DNA of 64,000 bases, from contig NZ_JAFBIO010000001.1 of the NCBI RefSeq assembly GCF_021531255.1, positions 310,001 to 374,000 on the forward strand, given 5' to 3'. A model generated the notes under the pieces. The model made no database searches and was not told where the DNA came from. It was given only the letters and a program-made list of their open reading frames with translations. Within the stretch, counting starts at the first letter, position 1, and every line of letters begins with the position of its first letter. Positions 25,952 to 33,760 of the stretch are shown piece after piece. The DNA comes from Allofournierella massiliensis (GTDB lineage: Bacteria > Bacillota > Clostridia > Oscillospirales > Ruminococcaceae). The position numbers were made by a program, and so were the translations under genes.

Positions 25952-26683
25952 ATGATGTCACCGGAAGAAGTGCGTACCGTCACCTTTGACAAACAGAACA
26001 TGGGTGGTTATCGGCGCGTGGATGTGGATTCTTTCCTGCAGCAGATTGCGGACGAGCTGGAGGAATCCCAGCGCAAGCAGGCCGAGGCGGAGAAAAAGCT
26101 CCTGGTCCTGGCCCAGAAAATTGAGGAGTACCGCAAGGATGAGGACAACGTGAAGACGGCGCTTCTCAACGCCCAGCGTATGGCCGAGAACATCATACGG
26201 GAGGCCCGGCAGAAGTCCGAGGCCATGCTGCGGGAAGCCGGGATCAAGGCCGATGACATCGTACAGAATGCCAAGGGCCGGGTGACCGACGAGCAGTTGG
26301 AACTGGAGAGAGTGCAGGGCGAGGTGGCTCGCTTCAAGGCCAACGTGCTGCAGCTGTATAAGCAGCACATCGAGTCGCTCAGCACCCTGCCGGGCGGCGA
26401 AGAGAATGTGGAAGAGGTTGTTCCTCAGGAGCAGGCTCCTCAGGCCGAGCTGCCCCGGGAGAAAGAACCCCAGCCCCAGGCTGTGGCGGAGCCGGAACTG
26501 GAGATCAGTTTTGATCTGCCCGACGCTGAGGAAGAAAAGGGAAAGACCGAAGCTCCTGAGATTACCTTTGACCTGAGCGGGCTGGTGGAGCCGGAAGAGG
26601 AAGAAAAGAAGGAAGAGGCCGAGGAGCCGGAAGATCAGGCCCCCCTGTTTGATTCCTTCCAGGGAATTAAATTCAGCGACTGA
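25952..26683 (+). CDS. divIVA: DivIVA-family cell-pole/septum protein
   Basis: The 243-residue protein has the N-terminal membrane-curvature-binding DivIVA domain (TVTFDKQNMGGYRRVDVDSFL, about 9-29) and long coiled coils rich in Glu, Gln and Lys to about residue 145. A highly acidic low-complexity tail follows. DivIVA marks strongly curved membrane at poles and septa and recruits other proteins. The 'x-F-x-x-x-x-G-Y' core reads TFDKQNMGGY. Its ribosome-binding site is GGAGGAAG. It ends the division cluster, with ileS following after about 50 bases. Confidence 0.93.
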   Translation: MMSPEEVRTVTFDKQNMGGYRRVDVDSFLQQIADELEESQRKQAEAEKKLLVLAQKIEEYRKDEDNVKTALLNAQRMAENIIREARQKSEAMLREAGIKADDIVQNAKGRVTDEQLELERVQGEVARFKANVLQLYKQHIESLSTLPGGEENVEEVVPQEQAPQAELPREKEPQPQAVAEPELEISFDLPDAEEEKGKTEAPEITFDLSGLVEPEEEEKKEEAEEPEDQAPLFDSFQGIKFSD

Positions 26684-26733
26684 ATGCCGCGCTGTTTCAT
26701 GCAGAAATTCATCGAATGAGGAGTTGTATACCA

Positions 26734-29529
26734 TTGGCACAGGATTATAACAAGACCATCAATCTGCCCCGCACCGCGTTTGAAATGCGGGCAGGTCTGC
26801 CGAAAAAAGAGCCGGTTATGCTGGAAGACTGGAAAAAGAACCGGCTGTATGAGGAACTGATCAAGCACAACGAGGGCAAGCCCAAGTATGTGCTGCACGA
26901 CGGCCCTCCGTACGCCAACGGCAATATCCATATGGGCACCGCCCTGAACAAGATCATCAAGGATATCATTGTCCGCTACAAGAACATGAGCGGTTATCAG
27001 GCCCCCTATGTGCCTGGCTACGATACCCACGGCCTGCCCATCGAGCTGAAGGCACTGGCTTCCTTTGGTGATAAAAAGAAGGATATCTCCAAGCTGGAGC
27101 TGCGCAAGATCTGCCATGACTTTGCCACCGAGCATATCGGCATCATGGGCGAGCAGTTCCAGCGTTTGGGCGTGATTGGTGATTTTGATCATCCCTACCT
27201 GACCCTGAAGCCGGAATTTGAGGCCCGCCAGATCGAGATCTTTGGCGATATGGCCAAGAAGGGCTATATCTATAAGGGCATGAAGCCGGTATACTGGTGC
27301 CCCGAGTGCCGCACCGCCCTGGCCGAAGCCGAGATCGAGTACGGCGATGATGAGTGCGATTCCATCTATGTGCGTTTCCACATCACCAAGGATCCGAACG
27401 GTGTGCTGGCCAAGTACGGCATCCCCAAGGAGAGCGCTTATGTGGTGATCTGGACCACCACCACCTGGACCCTGCCCGCCAACGTGGCTACCTGCCTGAA
27501 CAAGGACTTCGAGTATGTCTTTGTCAAGATCGGCAACGAGTACCACATCATGGCCGACGAGCTGGCCGAAACCGCCCTCAAGGCCTGCGGCATTACCGAG
27601 TATGAGATCCTGGAGCCCCGTGTCAAGGGCAGCGAGTTCGAGGGGATGGAGTACCAGCATCCTTTCCTGGACCGGAAGGGTCTGGTCATCCTGGGCGACC
27701 ATGTTACCCTGGAAAGTGGTACCGGCTGCGTACACACCGCTCCCGGCCACGGCGTGGAGGACTTTGATGTCTGCGTCAAGAACTATCCTCAGTTGCCTGT
27801 GGTAGTGCCTGTGGACGACGGCGGTTTCCTCACCGAGGAGGCGGGCGAGTTTGCCGGCCTGAAGGTGTGGAAGGCCAACCCGGTCATCCTGGCCAAGATC
27901 AAGGAACTGGGCTGCCTGATGGGCGTTGAGCACATCAACCACCAGTATCCCCACTGCTGGCGCTGCCATAAGCCCATCATCTTCCGCACCACGGAGCAGT
28001 GGTTCTGCTCGGTGGCTGCCTTTAAGGAAGATGTGTACAAGGCCATCGATCAGGTCAAGTGGCAGCCCGCCTGGGGTCATGACCGGATGTACGGCATGGT
28101 GCGGGACCGCAGCGACTGGTGCATCAGCCGTCAGCGTACCTGGGGTGTGCCCATCCCTGCCTTCTACTGCAAGGCCTGCGGCAAATATCATATTTCCGAT
28201 GAATCCATCCGGGCTGTCTCCGAGCTGTTCCGCAAGGAGGGCAGCGATGCCTGGTATAAGTATGATGCCAACGAGATCATGCCTGCCAGCGTGAAGTGCG
28301 AGTGCGGTGCCAGCGACTGGCGCAAGGATACCGACATTATGGACGTGTGGTTCGATTCCGGTTCCACCCATGTGGCGGTATTGGAAGAACGGCCCGAACT
28401 GGCCTGGCCCGCCGACCTGTACATGGAAGGCGCCGACCAGTTCCGCGGTTGGTTCCAGTCCAGCCTGCTTACCAGTGTGGCGACCCGCGGCGTGGCTCCC
28501 TACAAGAATGTGCTGAGCCATGGCTGGGTTGTGGACGGCGAAGGCAAGCAGATGCACAAATCCGCCGGCAACGGCATCGAGCCCAAGGAGATCATCAAGG
28601 ATTACGGCGCGGATATTATCCGCCTGTGGGTGGCTTCTTCGGATTACACCGTGGACGTGCGCATCAGCAAGGAGATCCTCAAGCAGCTTTCCGAGGCTTA
28701 CCGGAAGATCCGCAACACCGCCCGCTTTATCCTGGGCAACCTGGATGGCTTTGATCCCAACACCGATATGGTGGAGGATGATCAGCTGTACGAGATCGAC
28801 CGCTGGGCTCTGGATGCGGTGGACCGGCTGATGGAGCTGACCACCCAGGCCTACGAGGATTTTGACTTCAGCCGTGTATACCATGCGGTGCATAAGTTCT
28901 GCGTGGTGGATATGTCCAACTTCTATCTGGATGTGATCAAGGACCGGCTGTATACCAGCAGCGCTGCCGGCGCTGGCCGCCGGGCTGCGCAGACTGCCAT
29001 GTACAAGATTCTGGTGGAACTGACCCGGATCGTGGCCCCTGTCCTGGTCTTTACCAGCCAGGAAATCTGGAGCTTTATCCCCAAGATGCCTGGTATGAAC
29101 CAGTATGTGGCTTTTGAGGAGATGGGCAAGACGGGCCGGTACCGTCAGGATGCCGCCTTTGAGGAAAAGTGGGATAAGATCATCGCGGTGCGCGATGATG
29201 TGAAGAAGGCCCTGGAGCAGGCCCGCGCGGACAAGATGATTGGCGCTTCCCTGGAGGCTCAGGCCAAACTTTACTGCTCCAAGGAGATGTACGATTTCCT
29301 CAACAGCATCCCCATGGATGAGCTGGCCGACCTGATGATCGTTTCTTCTGTGGATCTGGTGCAGGAGAAGGGCGGCGTGCAGGGCCTGGTGGAAGGTCTG
29401 GGCGTGGAAGTGCTTCGCGCTCCCGGCCAAAAGTGCGAGCGCTGCTGGAAATACACCCAGGATGTGGGCAGCAGCCAGCAGCATCCCACCCTTTGCGCCC
29501 GCTGCGCGGCAGTGCTGGAAGAGAAATGA
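26734..29529 (+). CDS. ileS: isoleucyl-tRNA synthetase
   Basis: The 931-residue class I synthetase has the catalytic core, the editing (CP1) domain (GTGCVHTAPGHG), an anticodon-binding domain and a C-terminal zinc knuckle (CERCWK ... CARCA). Two signatures deviate from the usual form: the HIGH motif reads HMGT (in PPYANGNIHMGTALNK) and the KMSKS loop reads QMHKS (GKQMHKSAGN). The remaining core is intact, so it is probably active. I chose TTG 26734 because GAGGAG lies ten bases upstream; ATG 26716 lacks a ribosome-binding site. No T-box leader fits in the short gap after divIVA. Confidence 0.95.
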   Translation: MAQDYNKTINLPRTAFEMRAGLPKKEPVMLEDWKKNRLYEELIKHNEGKPKYVLHDGPPYANGNIHMGTALNKIIKDIIVRYKNMSGYQAPYVPGYDTHGLPIELKALASFGDKKKDISKLELRKICHDFATEHIGIMGEQFQRLGVIGDFDHPYLTLKPEFEARQIEIFGDMAKKGYIYKGMKPVYWCPECRTALAEAEIEYGDDECDSIYVRFHITKDPNGVLAKYGIPKESAYVVIWTTTTWTLPANVATCLNKDFEYVFVKIGNEYHIMADELAETALKACGITEYEILEPRVKGSEFEGMEYQHPFLDRKGLVILGDHVTLESGTGCVHTAPGHGVEDFDVCVKNYPQLPVVVPVDDGGFLTEEAGEFAGLKVWKANPVILAKIKELGCLMGVEHINHQYPHCWRCHKPIIFRTTEQWFCSVAAFKEDVYKAIDQVKWQPAWGHDRMYGMVRDRSDWCISRQRTWGVPIPAFYCKACGKYHISDESIRAVSELFRKEGSDAWYKYDANEIMPASVKCECGASDWRKDTDIMDVWFDSGSTHVAVLEERPELAWPADLYMEGADQFRGWFQSSLLTSVATRGVAPYKNVLSHGWVVDGEGKQMHKSAGNGIEPKEIIKDYGADIIRLWVASSDYTVDVRISKEILKQLSEAYRKIRNTARFILGNLDGFDPNTDMVEDDQLYEIDRWALDAVDRLMELTTQAYEDFDFSRVYHAVHKFCVVDMSNFYLDVIKDRLYTSSAAGAGRRAAQTAMYKILVELTRIVAPVLVFTSQEIWSFIPKMPGMNQYVAFEEMGKTGRYRQDAAFEEKWDKIIAVRDDVKKALEQARADKMIGASLEAQAKLYCSKEMYDFLNSIPMDELADLMIVSSVDLVQEKGGVQGLVEGLGVEVLRAPGQKCERCWKYTQDVGSSQQHPTLCARCAAVLEEK

Positions 29530-29564
29530 AACAGCGGCAGCTGACAAAATGGCGGCTGCCCGAT

Positions 29565-29596
29565 AGCGGCGGCGCTTTTCGCGAAGCGCCGCCGCT
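29565..29596 (+). terminator. GC-rich hairpin after ileS
   Basis: AGCGGCGGCGCTT pairs perfectly with AAGCGCCGCCGCT around TTCGCG. It is followed by pyrimidines rather than a pure T run, so termination may be partial, allowing some readthrough to lspA. Confidence 0.55.
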
Positions 29597-29631
29597 TCTT
29601 CTTCTGTATTCTCTCTCAAAGGAGACTGGTT

Positions 29632-30132
29632 TTGAAAAAACGAGCTTATAATGTGGCCTGCACAGTCCTGCTGATGCTGGCCCTGATTGCGGCGGATCAG
29701 CTTCTCAAGCAATATGCCGAAAAGGTGCTTCTGGCACGGCCTGAAGGCGTCCCCTTTATTCCCCATGTGCTGGATTTCTTTTTGGTATATAATGAAGGGG
29801 CGGCATTCAGCCTGCTTACCGGTCGTCAGGGCTTTTTGATTGCCTTTACCGGCATAGCGCTGATCCTGGTGCTGGTCTACCTGTTTTTGGGCAAGTGCAC
29901 CGACCGGCTGGAATACTTTGGCTTGGTGCTGATCTTCAGCGGCGGTGTGGGCAACCTGATCGACCGGGTGATGAACCAGAAAGTGATCGATTATATCCGG
30001 CTGCTGTTCATTGATTTCCCCATCTTCAATTTTGCGGATATCTGCGTCTGCGTGGGGGTGGGCCTGTTTGCCCTTTCCATGATCCTCTTCAGCAGTAAAA
30101 AAGAACCGAGCAAGAACCATGAAGCAGATTGA
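29632..30132 (+). CDS. lspA: lipoprotein signal peptidase
   Basis: A 166-residue four-helix membrane aspartyl protease that removes the signal peptide from prolipoproteins. The catalytic aspartates sit in GGVGNLIDRV (about residue 110) and FNFADICV (about 135), and ADQLLKQY and NEGAAFSLL are also conserved. A likely client in this window is the CapA-type lipoprotein at 61027. It starts with TTG after AAAGGAG. The gene overlaps rluD by 14 bases. Confidence 0.95.
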   Translation: MKKRAYNVACTVLLMLALIAADQLLKQYAEKVLLARPEGVPFIPHVLDFFLVYNEGAAFSLLTGRQGFLIAFTGIALILVLVYLFLGKCTDRLEYFGLVLIFSGGVGNLIDRVMNQKVIDYIRLLFIDFPIFNFADICVCVGVGLFALSMILFSSKKEPSKNHEAD

Positions 30133-31039
30133 GATTCTGGTAGAGCCGGCACAGGCCGGCGCCCGGCTGGATAGCCTACTGGCAGCTCAGCTGACGGATA
30201 TTTCCCGCAGCATGATCCAGCGTTTGATCGAGGAAGAACATGTATCCTGCAACGGCCGCACGGTGAGTAAGAGTTTTCGCCCCAAGGAAGGGGATAAGCT
30301 GCAGCTGACCTTGCCGGACCCTGCGCCGGTACAGGTTCTGCCCCAGAATATCCCCCTGAATATCTTGTACGAGGATGACCACCTGCTGGTGGTCAACAAG
30401 CCCAAGGGGATGGTGGTGCACCCGGCGCCGGGCAACCCGGATGGGACGTTGGTCAATGCGCTGCTATACCATTGCAGGGGCAGCCTTTCCGGTATCGGGG
30501 GCGAATTGCGCCCCGGCATTGTGCACCGGATCGATAAAGATACCAGCGGCCTTTTGGTGGTGGCCAAGGATGACCGCACACACGCAGGCCTCAGTGAACA
30601 GATGGCGGTGCACGGCATTCACCGACTGTATCAGGCGGTGGTATACGGCAGCCTGAAGGAAGACGGATTTGTAGAAGCACCCATTGGACGGCATAAAACC
30701 GACCGGAAGAAGATGGCGGTGACACAGCAGAACTCCAAATATGCCTATACCGGTTACCGGGTGCTTGAAAAGTATATTGGCTTTACACATATAGAGTGCA
30801 AGCTGAAAACCGGCCGTACCCACCAGATACGGGTGCACATGGCCAGCATCGGGCACCCGTTGGCCGGAGATGAGGTGTATGGCCCCCGTGCAGTGATCAA
30901 AAAGCTGGGGGGGCAGTGCCTCCATGCCAAAACCCTGGGGTTTGTGCATCCCATCAGCGGGAAATATATGGAATTTGATTCGCCGCTGCCCGATTATTTT
31001 CTGAAGTTTTTATCATCCCTGAAAAAAGAGGAGCCCTGA
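30119..31039 (+). CDS. rluD: RluD-family 23S rRNA pseudouridine synthase
   Basis: A 306-residue protein with an N-terminal S4 domain (RLDSLLAAQLTDISRSMIQRLI, about 16-37) and a RluA-type catalytic domain. The catalytic aspartate lies in HRIDKDTSGLLVVAK (about residue 140). KTGRTHQIRVHMASIGHP is the second family signature. It should convert uridines in 23S rRNA helix 69 or nearby to pseudouridine; the exact site cannot be deduced. It overlaps lspA, the common Gram-positive arrangement. Confidence 0.9.
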   Translation: MKQIEILVEPAQAGARLDSLLAAQLTDISRSMIQRLIEEEHVSCNGRTVSKSFRPKEGDKLQLTLPDPAPVQVLPQNIPLNILYEDDHLLVVNKPKGMVVHPAPGNPDGTLVNALLYHCRGSLSGIGGELRPGIVHRIDKDTSGLLVVAKDDRTHAGLSEQMAVHGIHRLYQAVVYGSLKEDGFVEAPIGRHKTDRKKMAVTQQNSKYAYTGYRVLEKYIGFTHIECKLKTGRTHQIRVHMASIGHPLAGDEVYGPRAVIKKLGGQCLHAKTLGFVHPISGKYMEFDSPLPDYFLKFLSSLKKEEP

Positions 31040-31041
31040 GC

Positions 31042-31854
31042 ATGACGGATTTGCATCATCAACTGGTCATATGCAGTGCCGAAAGCTGTTTGGGCAGCCC
31101 GGCCCGCTGGCTGCCCAGTGATCTGGCTGCCATTCGGCTGTATCAGATGATGGGCGGACGCCTGATTCTGGAAACCGAGGGTTCGCCCTCTTCCGTGCGG
31201 CAGTTATATCGCCAGGCCGGCCTGCAATTGCCAATTTTGTGCTGGGAAGGCAATTGGCTTTACAGCTTTGCTACCGGCCAGATCTGCGGGGGAGAGCCTC
31301 TGCCTGGCCGGGACATGCGGGCTCTGGCCCGGGATCTGCTGGAGGCATTCCCCGGGGCGGCCATGGGCATTCTTACCGGTGGGGGGAAGGTATATCTGCC
31401 CCGCATCAACCGGTTGGCCCATGCCCAGCTGAAGAAGGAAGGCTGCCTGTACATATTGAGCGAGCTGGATTCCATACCGGCGCCCTGGTATCAGGTCACC
31501 TTCTTCGCGGACCCCGCGCAGTTTGGGCGGATCCGGATGTACCTTTCCGAGAAAGATTTTCAAAATTATCAGATCCGCCAGAAGGACCTTTGGCTGCAGT
31601 TCCTGCCTCGCGGGATAGGGGCCGATCAGGTTTTGGAGAGCATCTGGCGGGATTGGAACATCCAGCCGGAGAATACCCTTTGGCTGGGATGCCGGAGTCT
31701 GGGGCCGGAAACTCTGAGCCGCCTGGGCCGTGTGGTGGCTGCCTATAACGCAGAGGATGCAGTGAAGAAAAAAGCAGCTCTGCGGCTGCAAAATGCCTGT
31801 GAAGGGTGTATAGGCAAAGAACTTTACAGACTTTGCAAGGAAGCGGAATCGTGA
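31042..31854 (+). CDS. HAD/Cof-like protein lacking catalytic aspartates (probable pseudoenzyme)
   Basis: A 270-residue protein whose length and pattern of segments resemble Cof-type HAD phosphatases: an N-terminal strand, a GRLILETEG-like motif II region, a cap domain, and a C-terminal ENTLWLGCR ... VVAAYNAEDAVKKKA stretch. The catalytic residues are missing. The DxDGT loop reads C-S-A-E-S (residues about 12-16). The GDxxND loop reads G-C-R-S-L-G. It therefore probably lacks phosphatase activity and may act by binding. ATG 31042 follows GAGGAG, two bases after rluD. The next gene's GTG overlaps its stop. Confidence 0.55.
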   Translation: MTDLHHQLVICSAESCLGSPARWLPSDLAAIRLYQMMGGRLILETEGSPSSVRQLYRQAGLQLPILCWEGNWLYSFATGQICGGEPLPGRDMRALARDLLEAFPGAAMGILTGGGKVYLPRINRLAHAQLKKEGCLYILSELDSIPAPWYQVTFFADPAQFGRIRMYLSEKDFQNYQIRQKDLWLQFLPRGIGADQVLESIWRDWNIQPENTLWLGCRSLGPETLSRLGRVVAAYNAEDAVKKKAALRLQNACEGCIGKELYRLCKEAES

Positions 31855-32204
31855 ACAATCAGAAGGGCAAAACTGGGACAAAAAGACGAATTATAGTGAT
31901 TTTTCTCTTTGCGGTCGCGGTATGGATCGGGGCTTTGCTTTTCTTGGCACCGGCATATCAGGGGGATTTTGTTCCGTTGCCGGAAGTGAGCGAAGAGTTG
32001 GAGCAATCTGGCCGGATTGATCTGAATCAGGCGGATCTGGAAACGCTTTGTCTGCTTCCCGGCGTCGGGGAGGTTAAGGCACAGCGAATCCTGGAGTACC
32101 GTCAGAAACACGGCCCCTTTGCCAGCCTGCAGGAGCTGGATCAGGTAGAAGGTATCGGCCCCAAAACCATTGAGAGCTGGGAAGGGCTGGCCTGGGTGAG
32201 CTGA
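31851..32204 (+). CDS. ComEA-like helix-hairpin-helix protein
   Basis: A 117-residue protein with a basic N-terminus, one membrane anchor (about 16-35) and a C-terminal tandem helix-hairpin-helix domain. The latter begins IDLNQADLETLCLLPGVGEVKA and ends GIGPKTIES. This matches the DNA-binding part of ComEA, the competence DNA receptor. However, the SLBB domain usual in full-length ComEA is absent and no ComEC is nearby. It could still bind DNA outside the membrane. GTG 31851 overlaps the previous stop as GTGA. Confidence 0.75.
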   Translation: MNNQKGKTGTKRRIIVIFLFAVAVWIGALLFLAPAYQGDFVPLPEVSEELEQSGRIDLNQADLETLCLLPGVGEVKAQRILEYRQKHGPFASLQELDQVEGIGPKTIESWEGLAWVS

Positions 32205-32307
32205 GCAATCGGTTATCTTTTTGCCTTTTATCCAAACGGGCCTGTTGCGACAGGCCTGTTTCTCTATCTTTTGTTTCTCTGCTCTCATCCTTTGTAAGAT
32301 TTATAAA

Positions 32308-32350
32308 AAAGAAAGGCGTCGGTACTTTTAGGTGCCCGGCGCCTTTCTTT
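32308..32350 (+). terminator. terminator after the ComEA-like gene
   Basis: AAAGAAAGGCGTCGG pairs with CCGGCGCCTTTCTTT (one wobble). A smaller GGCCTGT/ACAGGCC hairpin precedes it at about 32239-32258. Confidence 0.7.
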
Positions 32351-32418
32351 ATGCGCATTTTCTTGACGGGCGGGGAATAAAATGGGGTATATGCTATAAA
32401 GAAAAGGCGGCGGGAAAG

Positions 32419-33285
32419 ATGTGGCAGAATGAAACGCAACAACAGAATGAGCAGTTGTTTCCGCCCCAGCCGCCGCTGAAAGAGATGTTCCGGTATCCGG
32501 AGGAAGAAGCGCCTGCTGATAAGAGCGGAGCGGTAAGTCCGGTATTAAAGGTACAGATGCTGCTCTGTATTTTGCTGCTGGGGGCTGTACTGGGGCTGCG
32601 GCTTCTCAAATTGCCGGCTTATGAATATTTCAAGGGGCAATATGAGACCATCATGGCCGAGGATGGGGAGTTCTTGCGCCAGCAGGAATGGTTTACCCTG
32701 GCGGAGAGCTTTTTGGAAGGGGTACGGGTCCGGGCAGAAGAGACGGTATCCGTTTGGGAGCAGCAGCTGGAACAGGAAAAAGAGTCACAGGATGCGCAAA
32801 TTCCCCAAATGGCCTTCTGGAATGGGTGGTTCCGGAAAGAAGCGCCGGAGGGATGCTCGCTGGATACCTTTCTGCCCGCCGGGGACTTTGTCCAGCCGTT
32901 GGCAAGTTATACGGTTTCTTCCGAATATGGCTGGCGCACAGACCCGATCACCGGAAAAAAGGGGGATTTCCATAAGGGAATCGATCTGGCAGCCGGAGAA
33001 GGCCAGCCGATTTATGCGCCCATGGACGGATGGGTGGAAAATGTTCAGTCAGATGATTCCGGGGGCAACTGGATCCTGTTGCGGCATGAGGGGTGGACCG
33101 ATACCCGATATTGTCATATGCAGTATATCTTTGTTCGAGCAGGGGAAAAGGTATCGGCGGGGCAGATCCTGGGCACCGTCGGTCAGACCGGACAGGCCAC
33201 CGGCCCGCATCTTCACTGGGAGCTGATCCATGAAAACCTTCGTTACGACCCGTCTGAGGCGCTTGGATTGGCCGGCGCGGTATAA
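32419..33285 (+). CDS. membrane-anchored M23 peptidase, SpoIVFA-like position
   Basis: A 288-residue protein with a cytoplasmic N-terminus, one membrane segment (about 43-63), a coiled stretch and a C-terminal LytM/M23 domain. The zinc ligands of active M23 enzymes are visible: H-K-G-I-D in DFHKGIDLA and H-L-H in GPHLHWE. The next gene is an M50 membrane protease overlapping it by 56 bases. In Bacillus, SpoIVFA (M23-like) holds SpoIVFB (M50) inactive until pro-sigma-K is cleaved. By synteny this may be the SpoIVFA counterpart, though it could also be an active murein endopeptidase. Confidence 0.7.
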   Translation: MWQNETQQQNEQLFPPQPPLKEMFRYPEEEAPADKSGAVSPVLKVQMLLCILLLGAVLGLRLLKLPAYEYFKGQYETIMAEDGEFLRQQEWFTLAESFLEGVRVRAEETVSVWEQQLEQEKESQDAQIPQMAFWNGWFRKEAPEGCSLDTFLPAGDFVQPLASYTVSSEYGWRTDPITGKKGDFHKGIDLAAGEGQPIYAPMDGWVENVQSDDSGGNWILLRHEGWTDTRYCHMQYIFVRAGEKVSAGQILGTVGQTGQATGPHLHWELIHENLRYDPSEALGLAGAV

Positions 33286-33694
33286 GTTTTTAACCATTCC
33301 GCACCCGGTCTGCACCCTGGCGCTGCTCTTTTTTCTCTTTCAGCGGGACGGCACAGGCCTGACCCGGCTGAGCCTGGCCGCGGCACTCTGGCATGAGTGC
33401 GGCCATCTGCTGGCCTACCGTCTGCTTTGTGGGGGATGGCCCCCGCTGCGGCTGCAGTTTACCGGTTTTTCCTTGGAAGGCTGTGCCCTGAGCCGAAAGC
33501 AGGACCTGTGGGTTACCCTGGCCGGGCCGGCGGCTAACTTCCTGGCCAGCCTGGCTTTCTGGTCGGCAGCCCAGCGGCAGGCCGGCTATGGCTTGTACGC
33601 CTGCGCGGCAGTGAACCTGTGGGTGGGGGCCTTCAATCTGCTGCCGGTTTCCCCGCTGGACGGGCGGCGAATCTGGCGGCTGCTGTGGGATTAA
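33230..33694 (+). CDS. M50 membrane zinc protease, SpoIVFB-like
   Basis: A short (154-residue), strongly hydrophobic protein. It has the zinc-binding HECGH motif in a membrane segment (about 54-58) and the second M50 signature NLLPVSPLDGRR (about 137-148, where D is a zinc ligand). It lacks PDZ and CBS domains and is smaller than typical SpoIVFB. Site-2 proteases of this type cleave substrates within the membrane, in sporulation pro-sigma-K. The ATG lies inside the preceding M23 gene, with GGAG upstream, indicating coupled translation. Confidence 0.75.
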   Translation: MKTFVTTRLRRLDWPARYKFLTIPHPVCTLALLFFLFQRDGTGLTRLSLAAALWHECGHLLAYRLLCGGWPPLRLQFTGFSLEGCALSRKQDLWVTLAGPAANFLASLAFWSAAQRQAGYGLYACAAVNLWVGAFNLLPVSPLDGRRIWRLLWD

Positions 33695-33695
33695 A

Positions 33696-33724
33696 TTGCT
33701 TTTTGAGGGCAAATCATGTACAAT
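33696..33724 (+). promoter_or_regulatory. promoter of the radical-SAM pair
   Basis: TTGCTT (33696-33701), 17 bases, TACAAT (33719-33724), directly after the M50 stop codon. Confidence 0.55.
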
Positions 33725-33760
33725 GGGTCACAGTGAATAATCGGGCGGAGGAAGTAAAAC

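Noticed and set aside
26635-30120. A 1161-codon open frame on the minus strand across ileS and lspA
   Set aside because: It is antisense to clear ileS/lspA coding sequence, has His/Gln/Gly-rich composition typical of reverse-complemented GC-rich genes, and shows no domain or ribosome-binding site.
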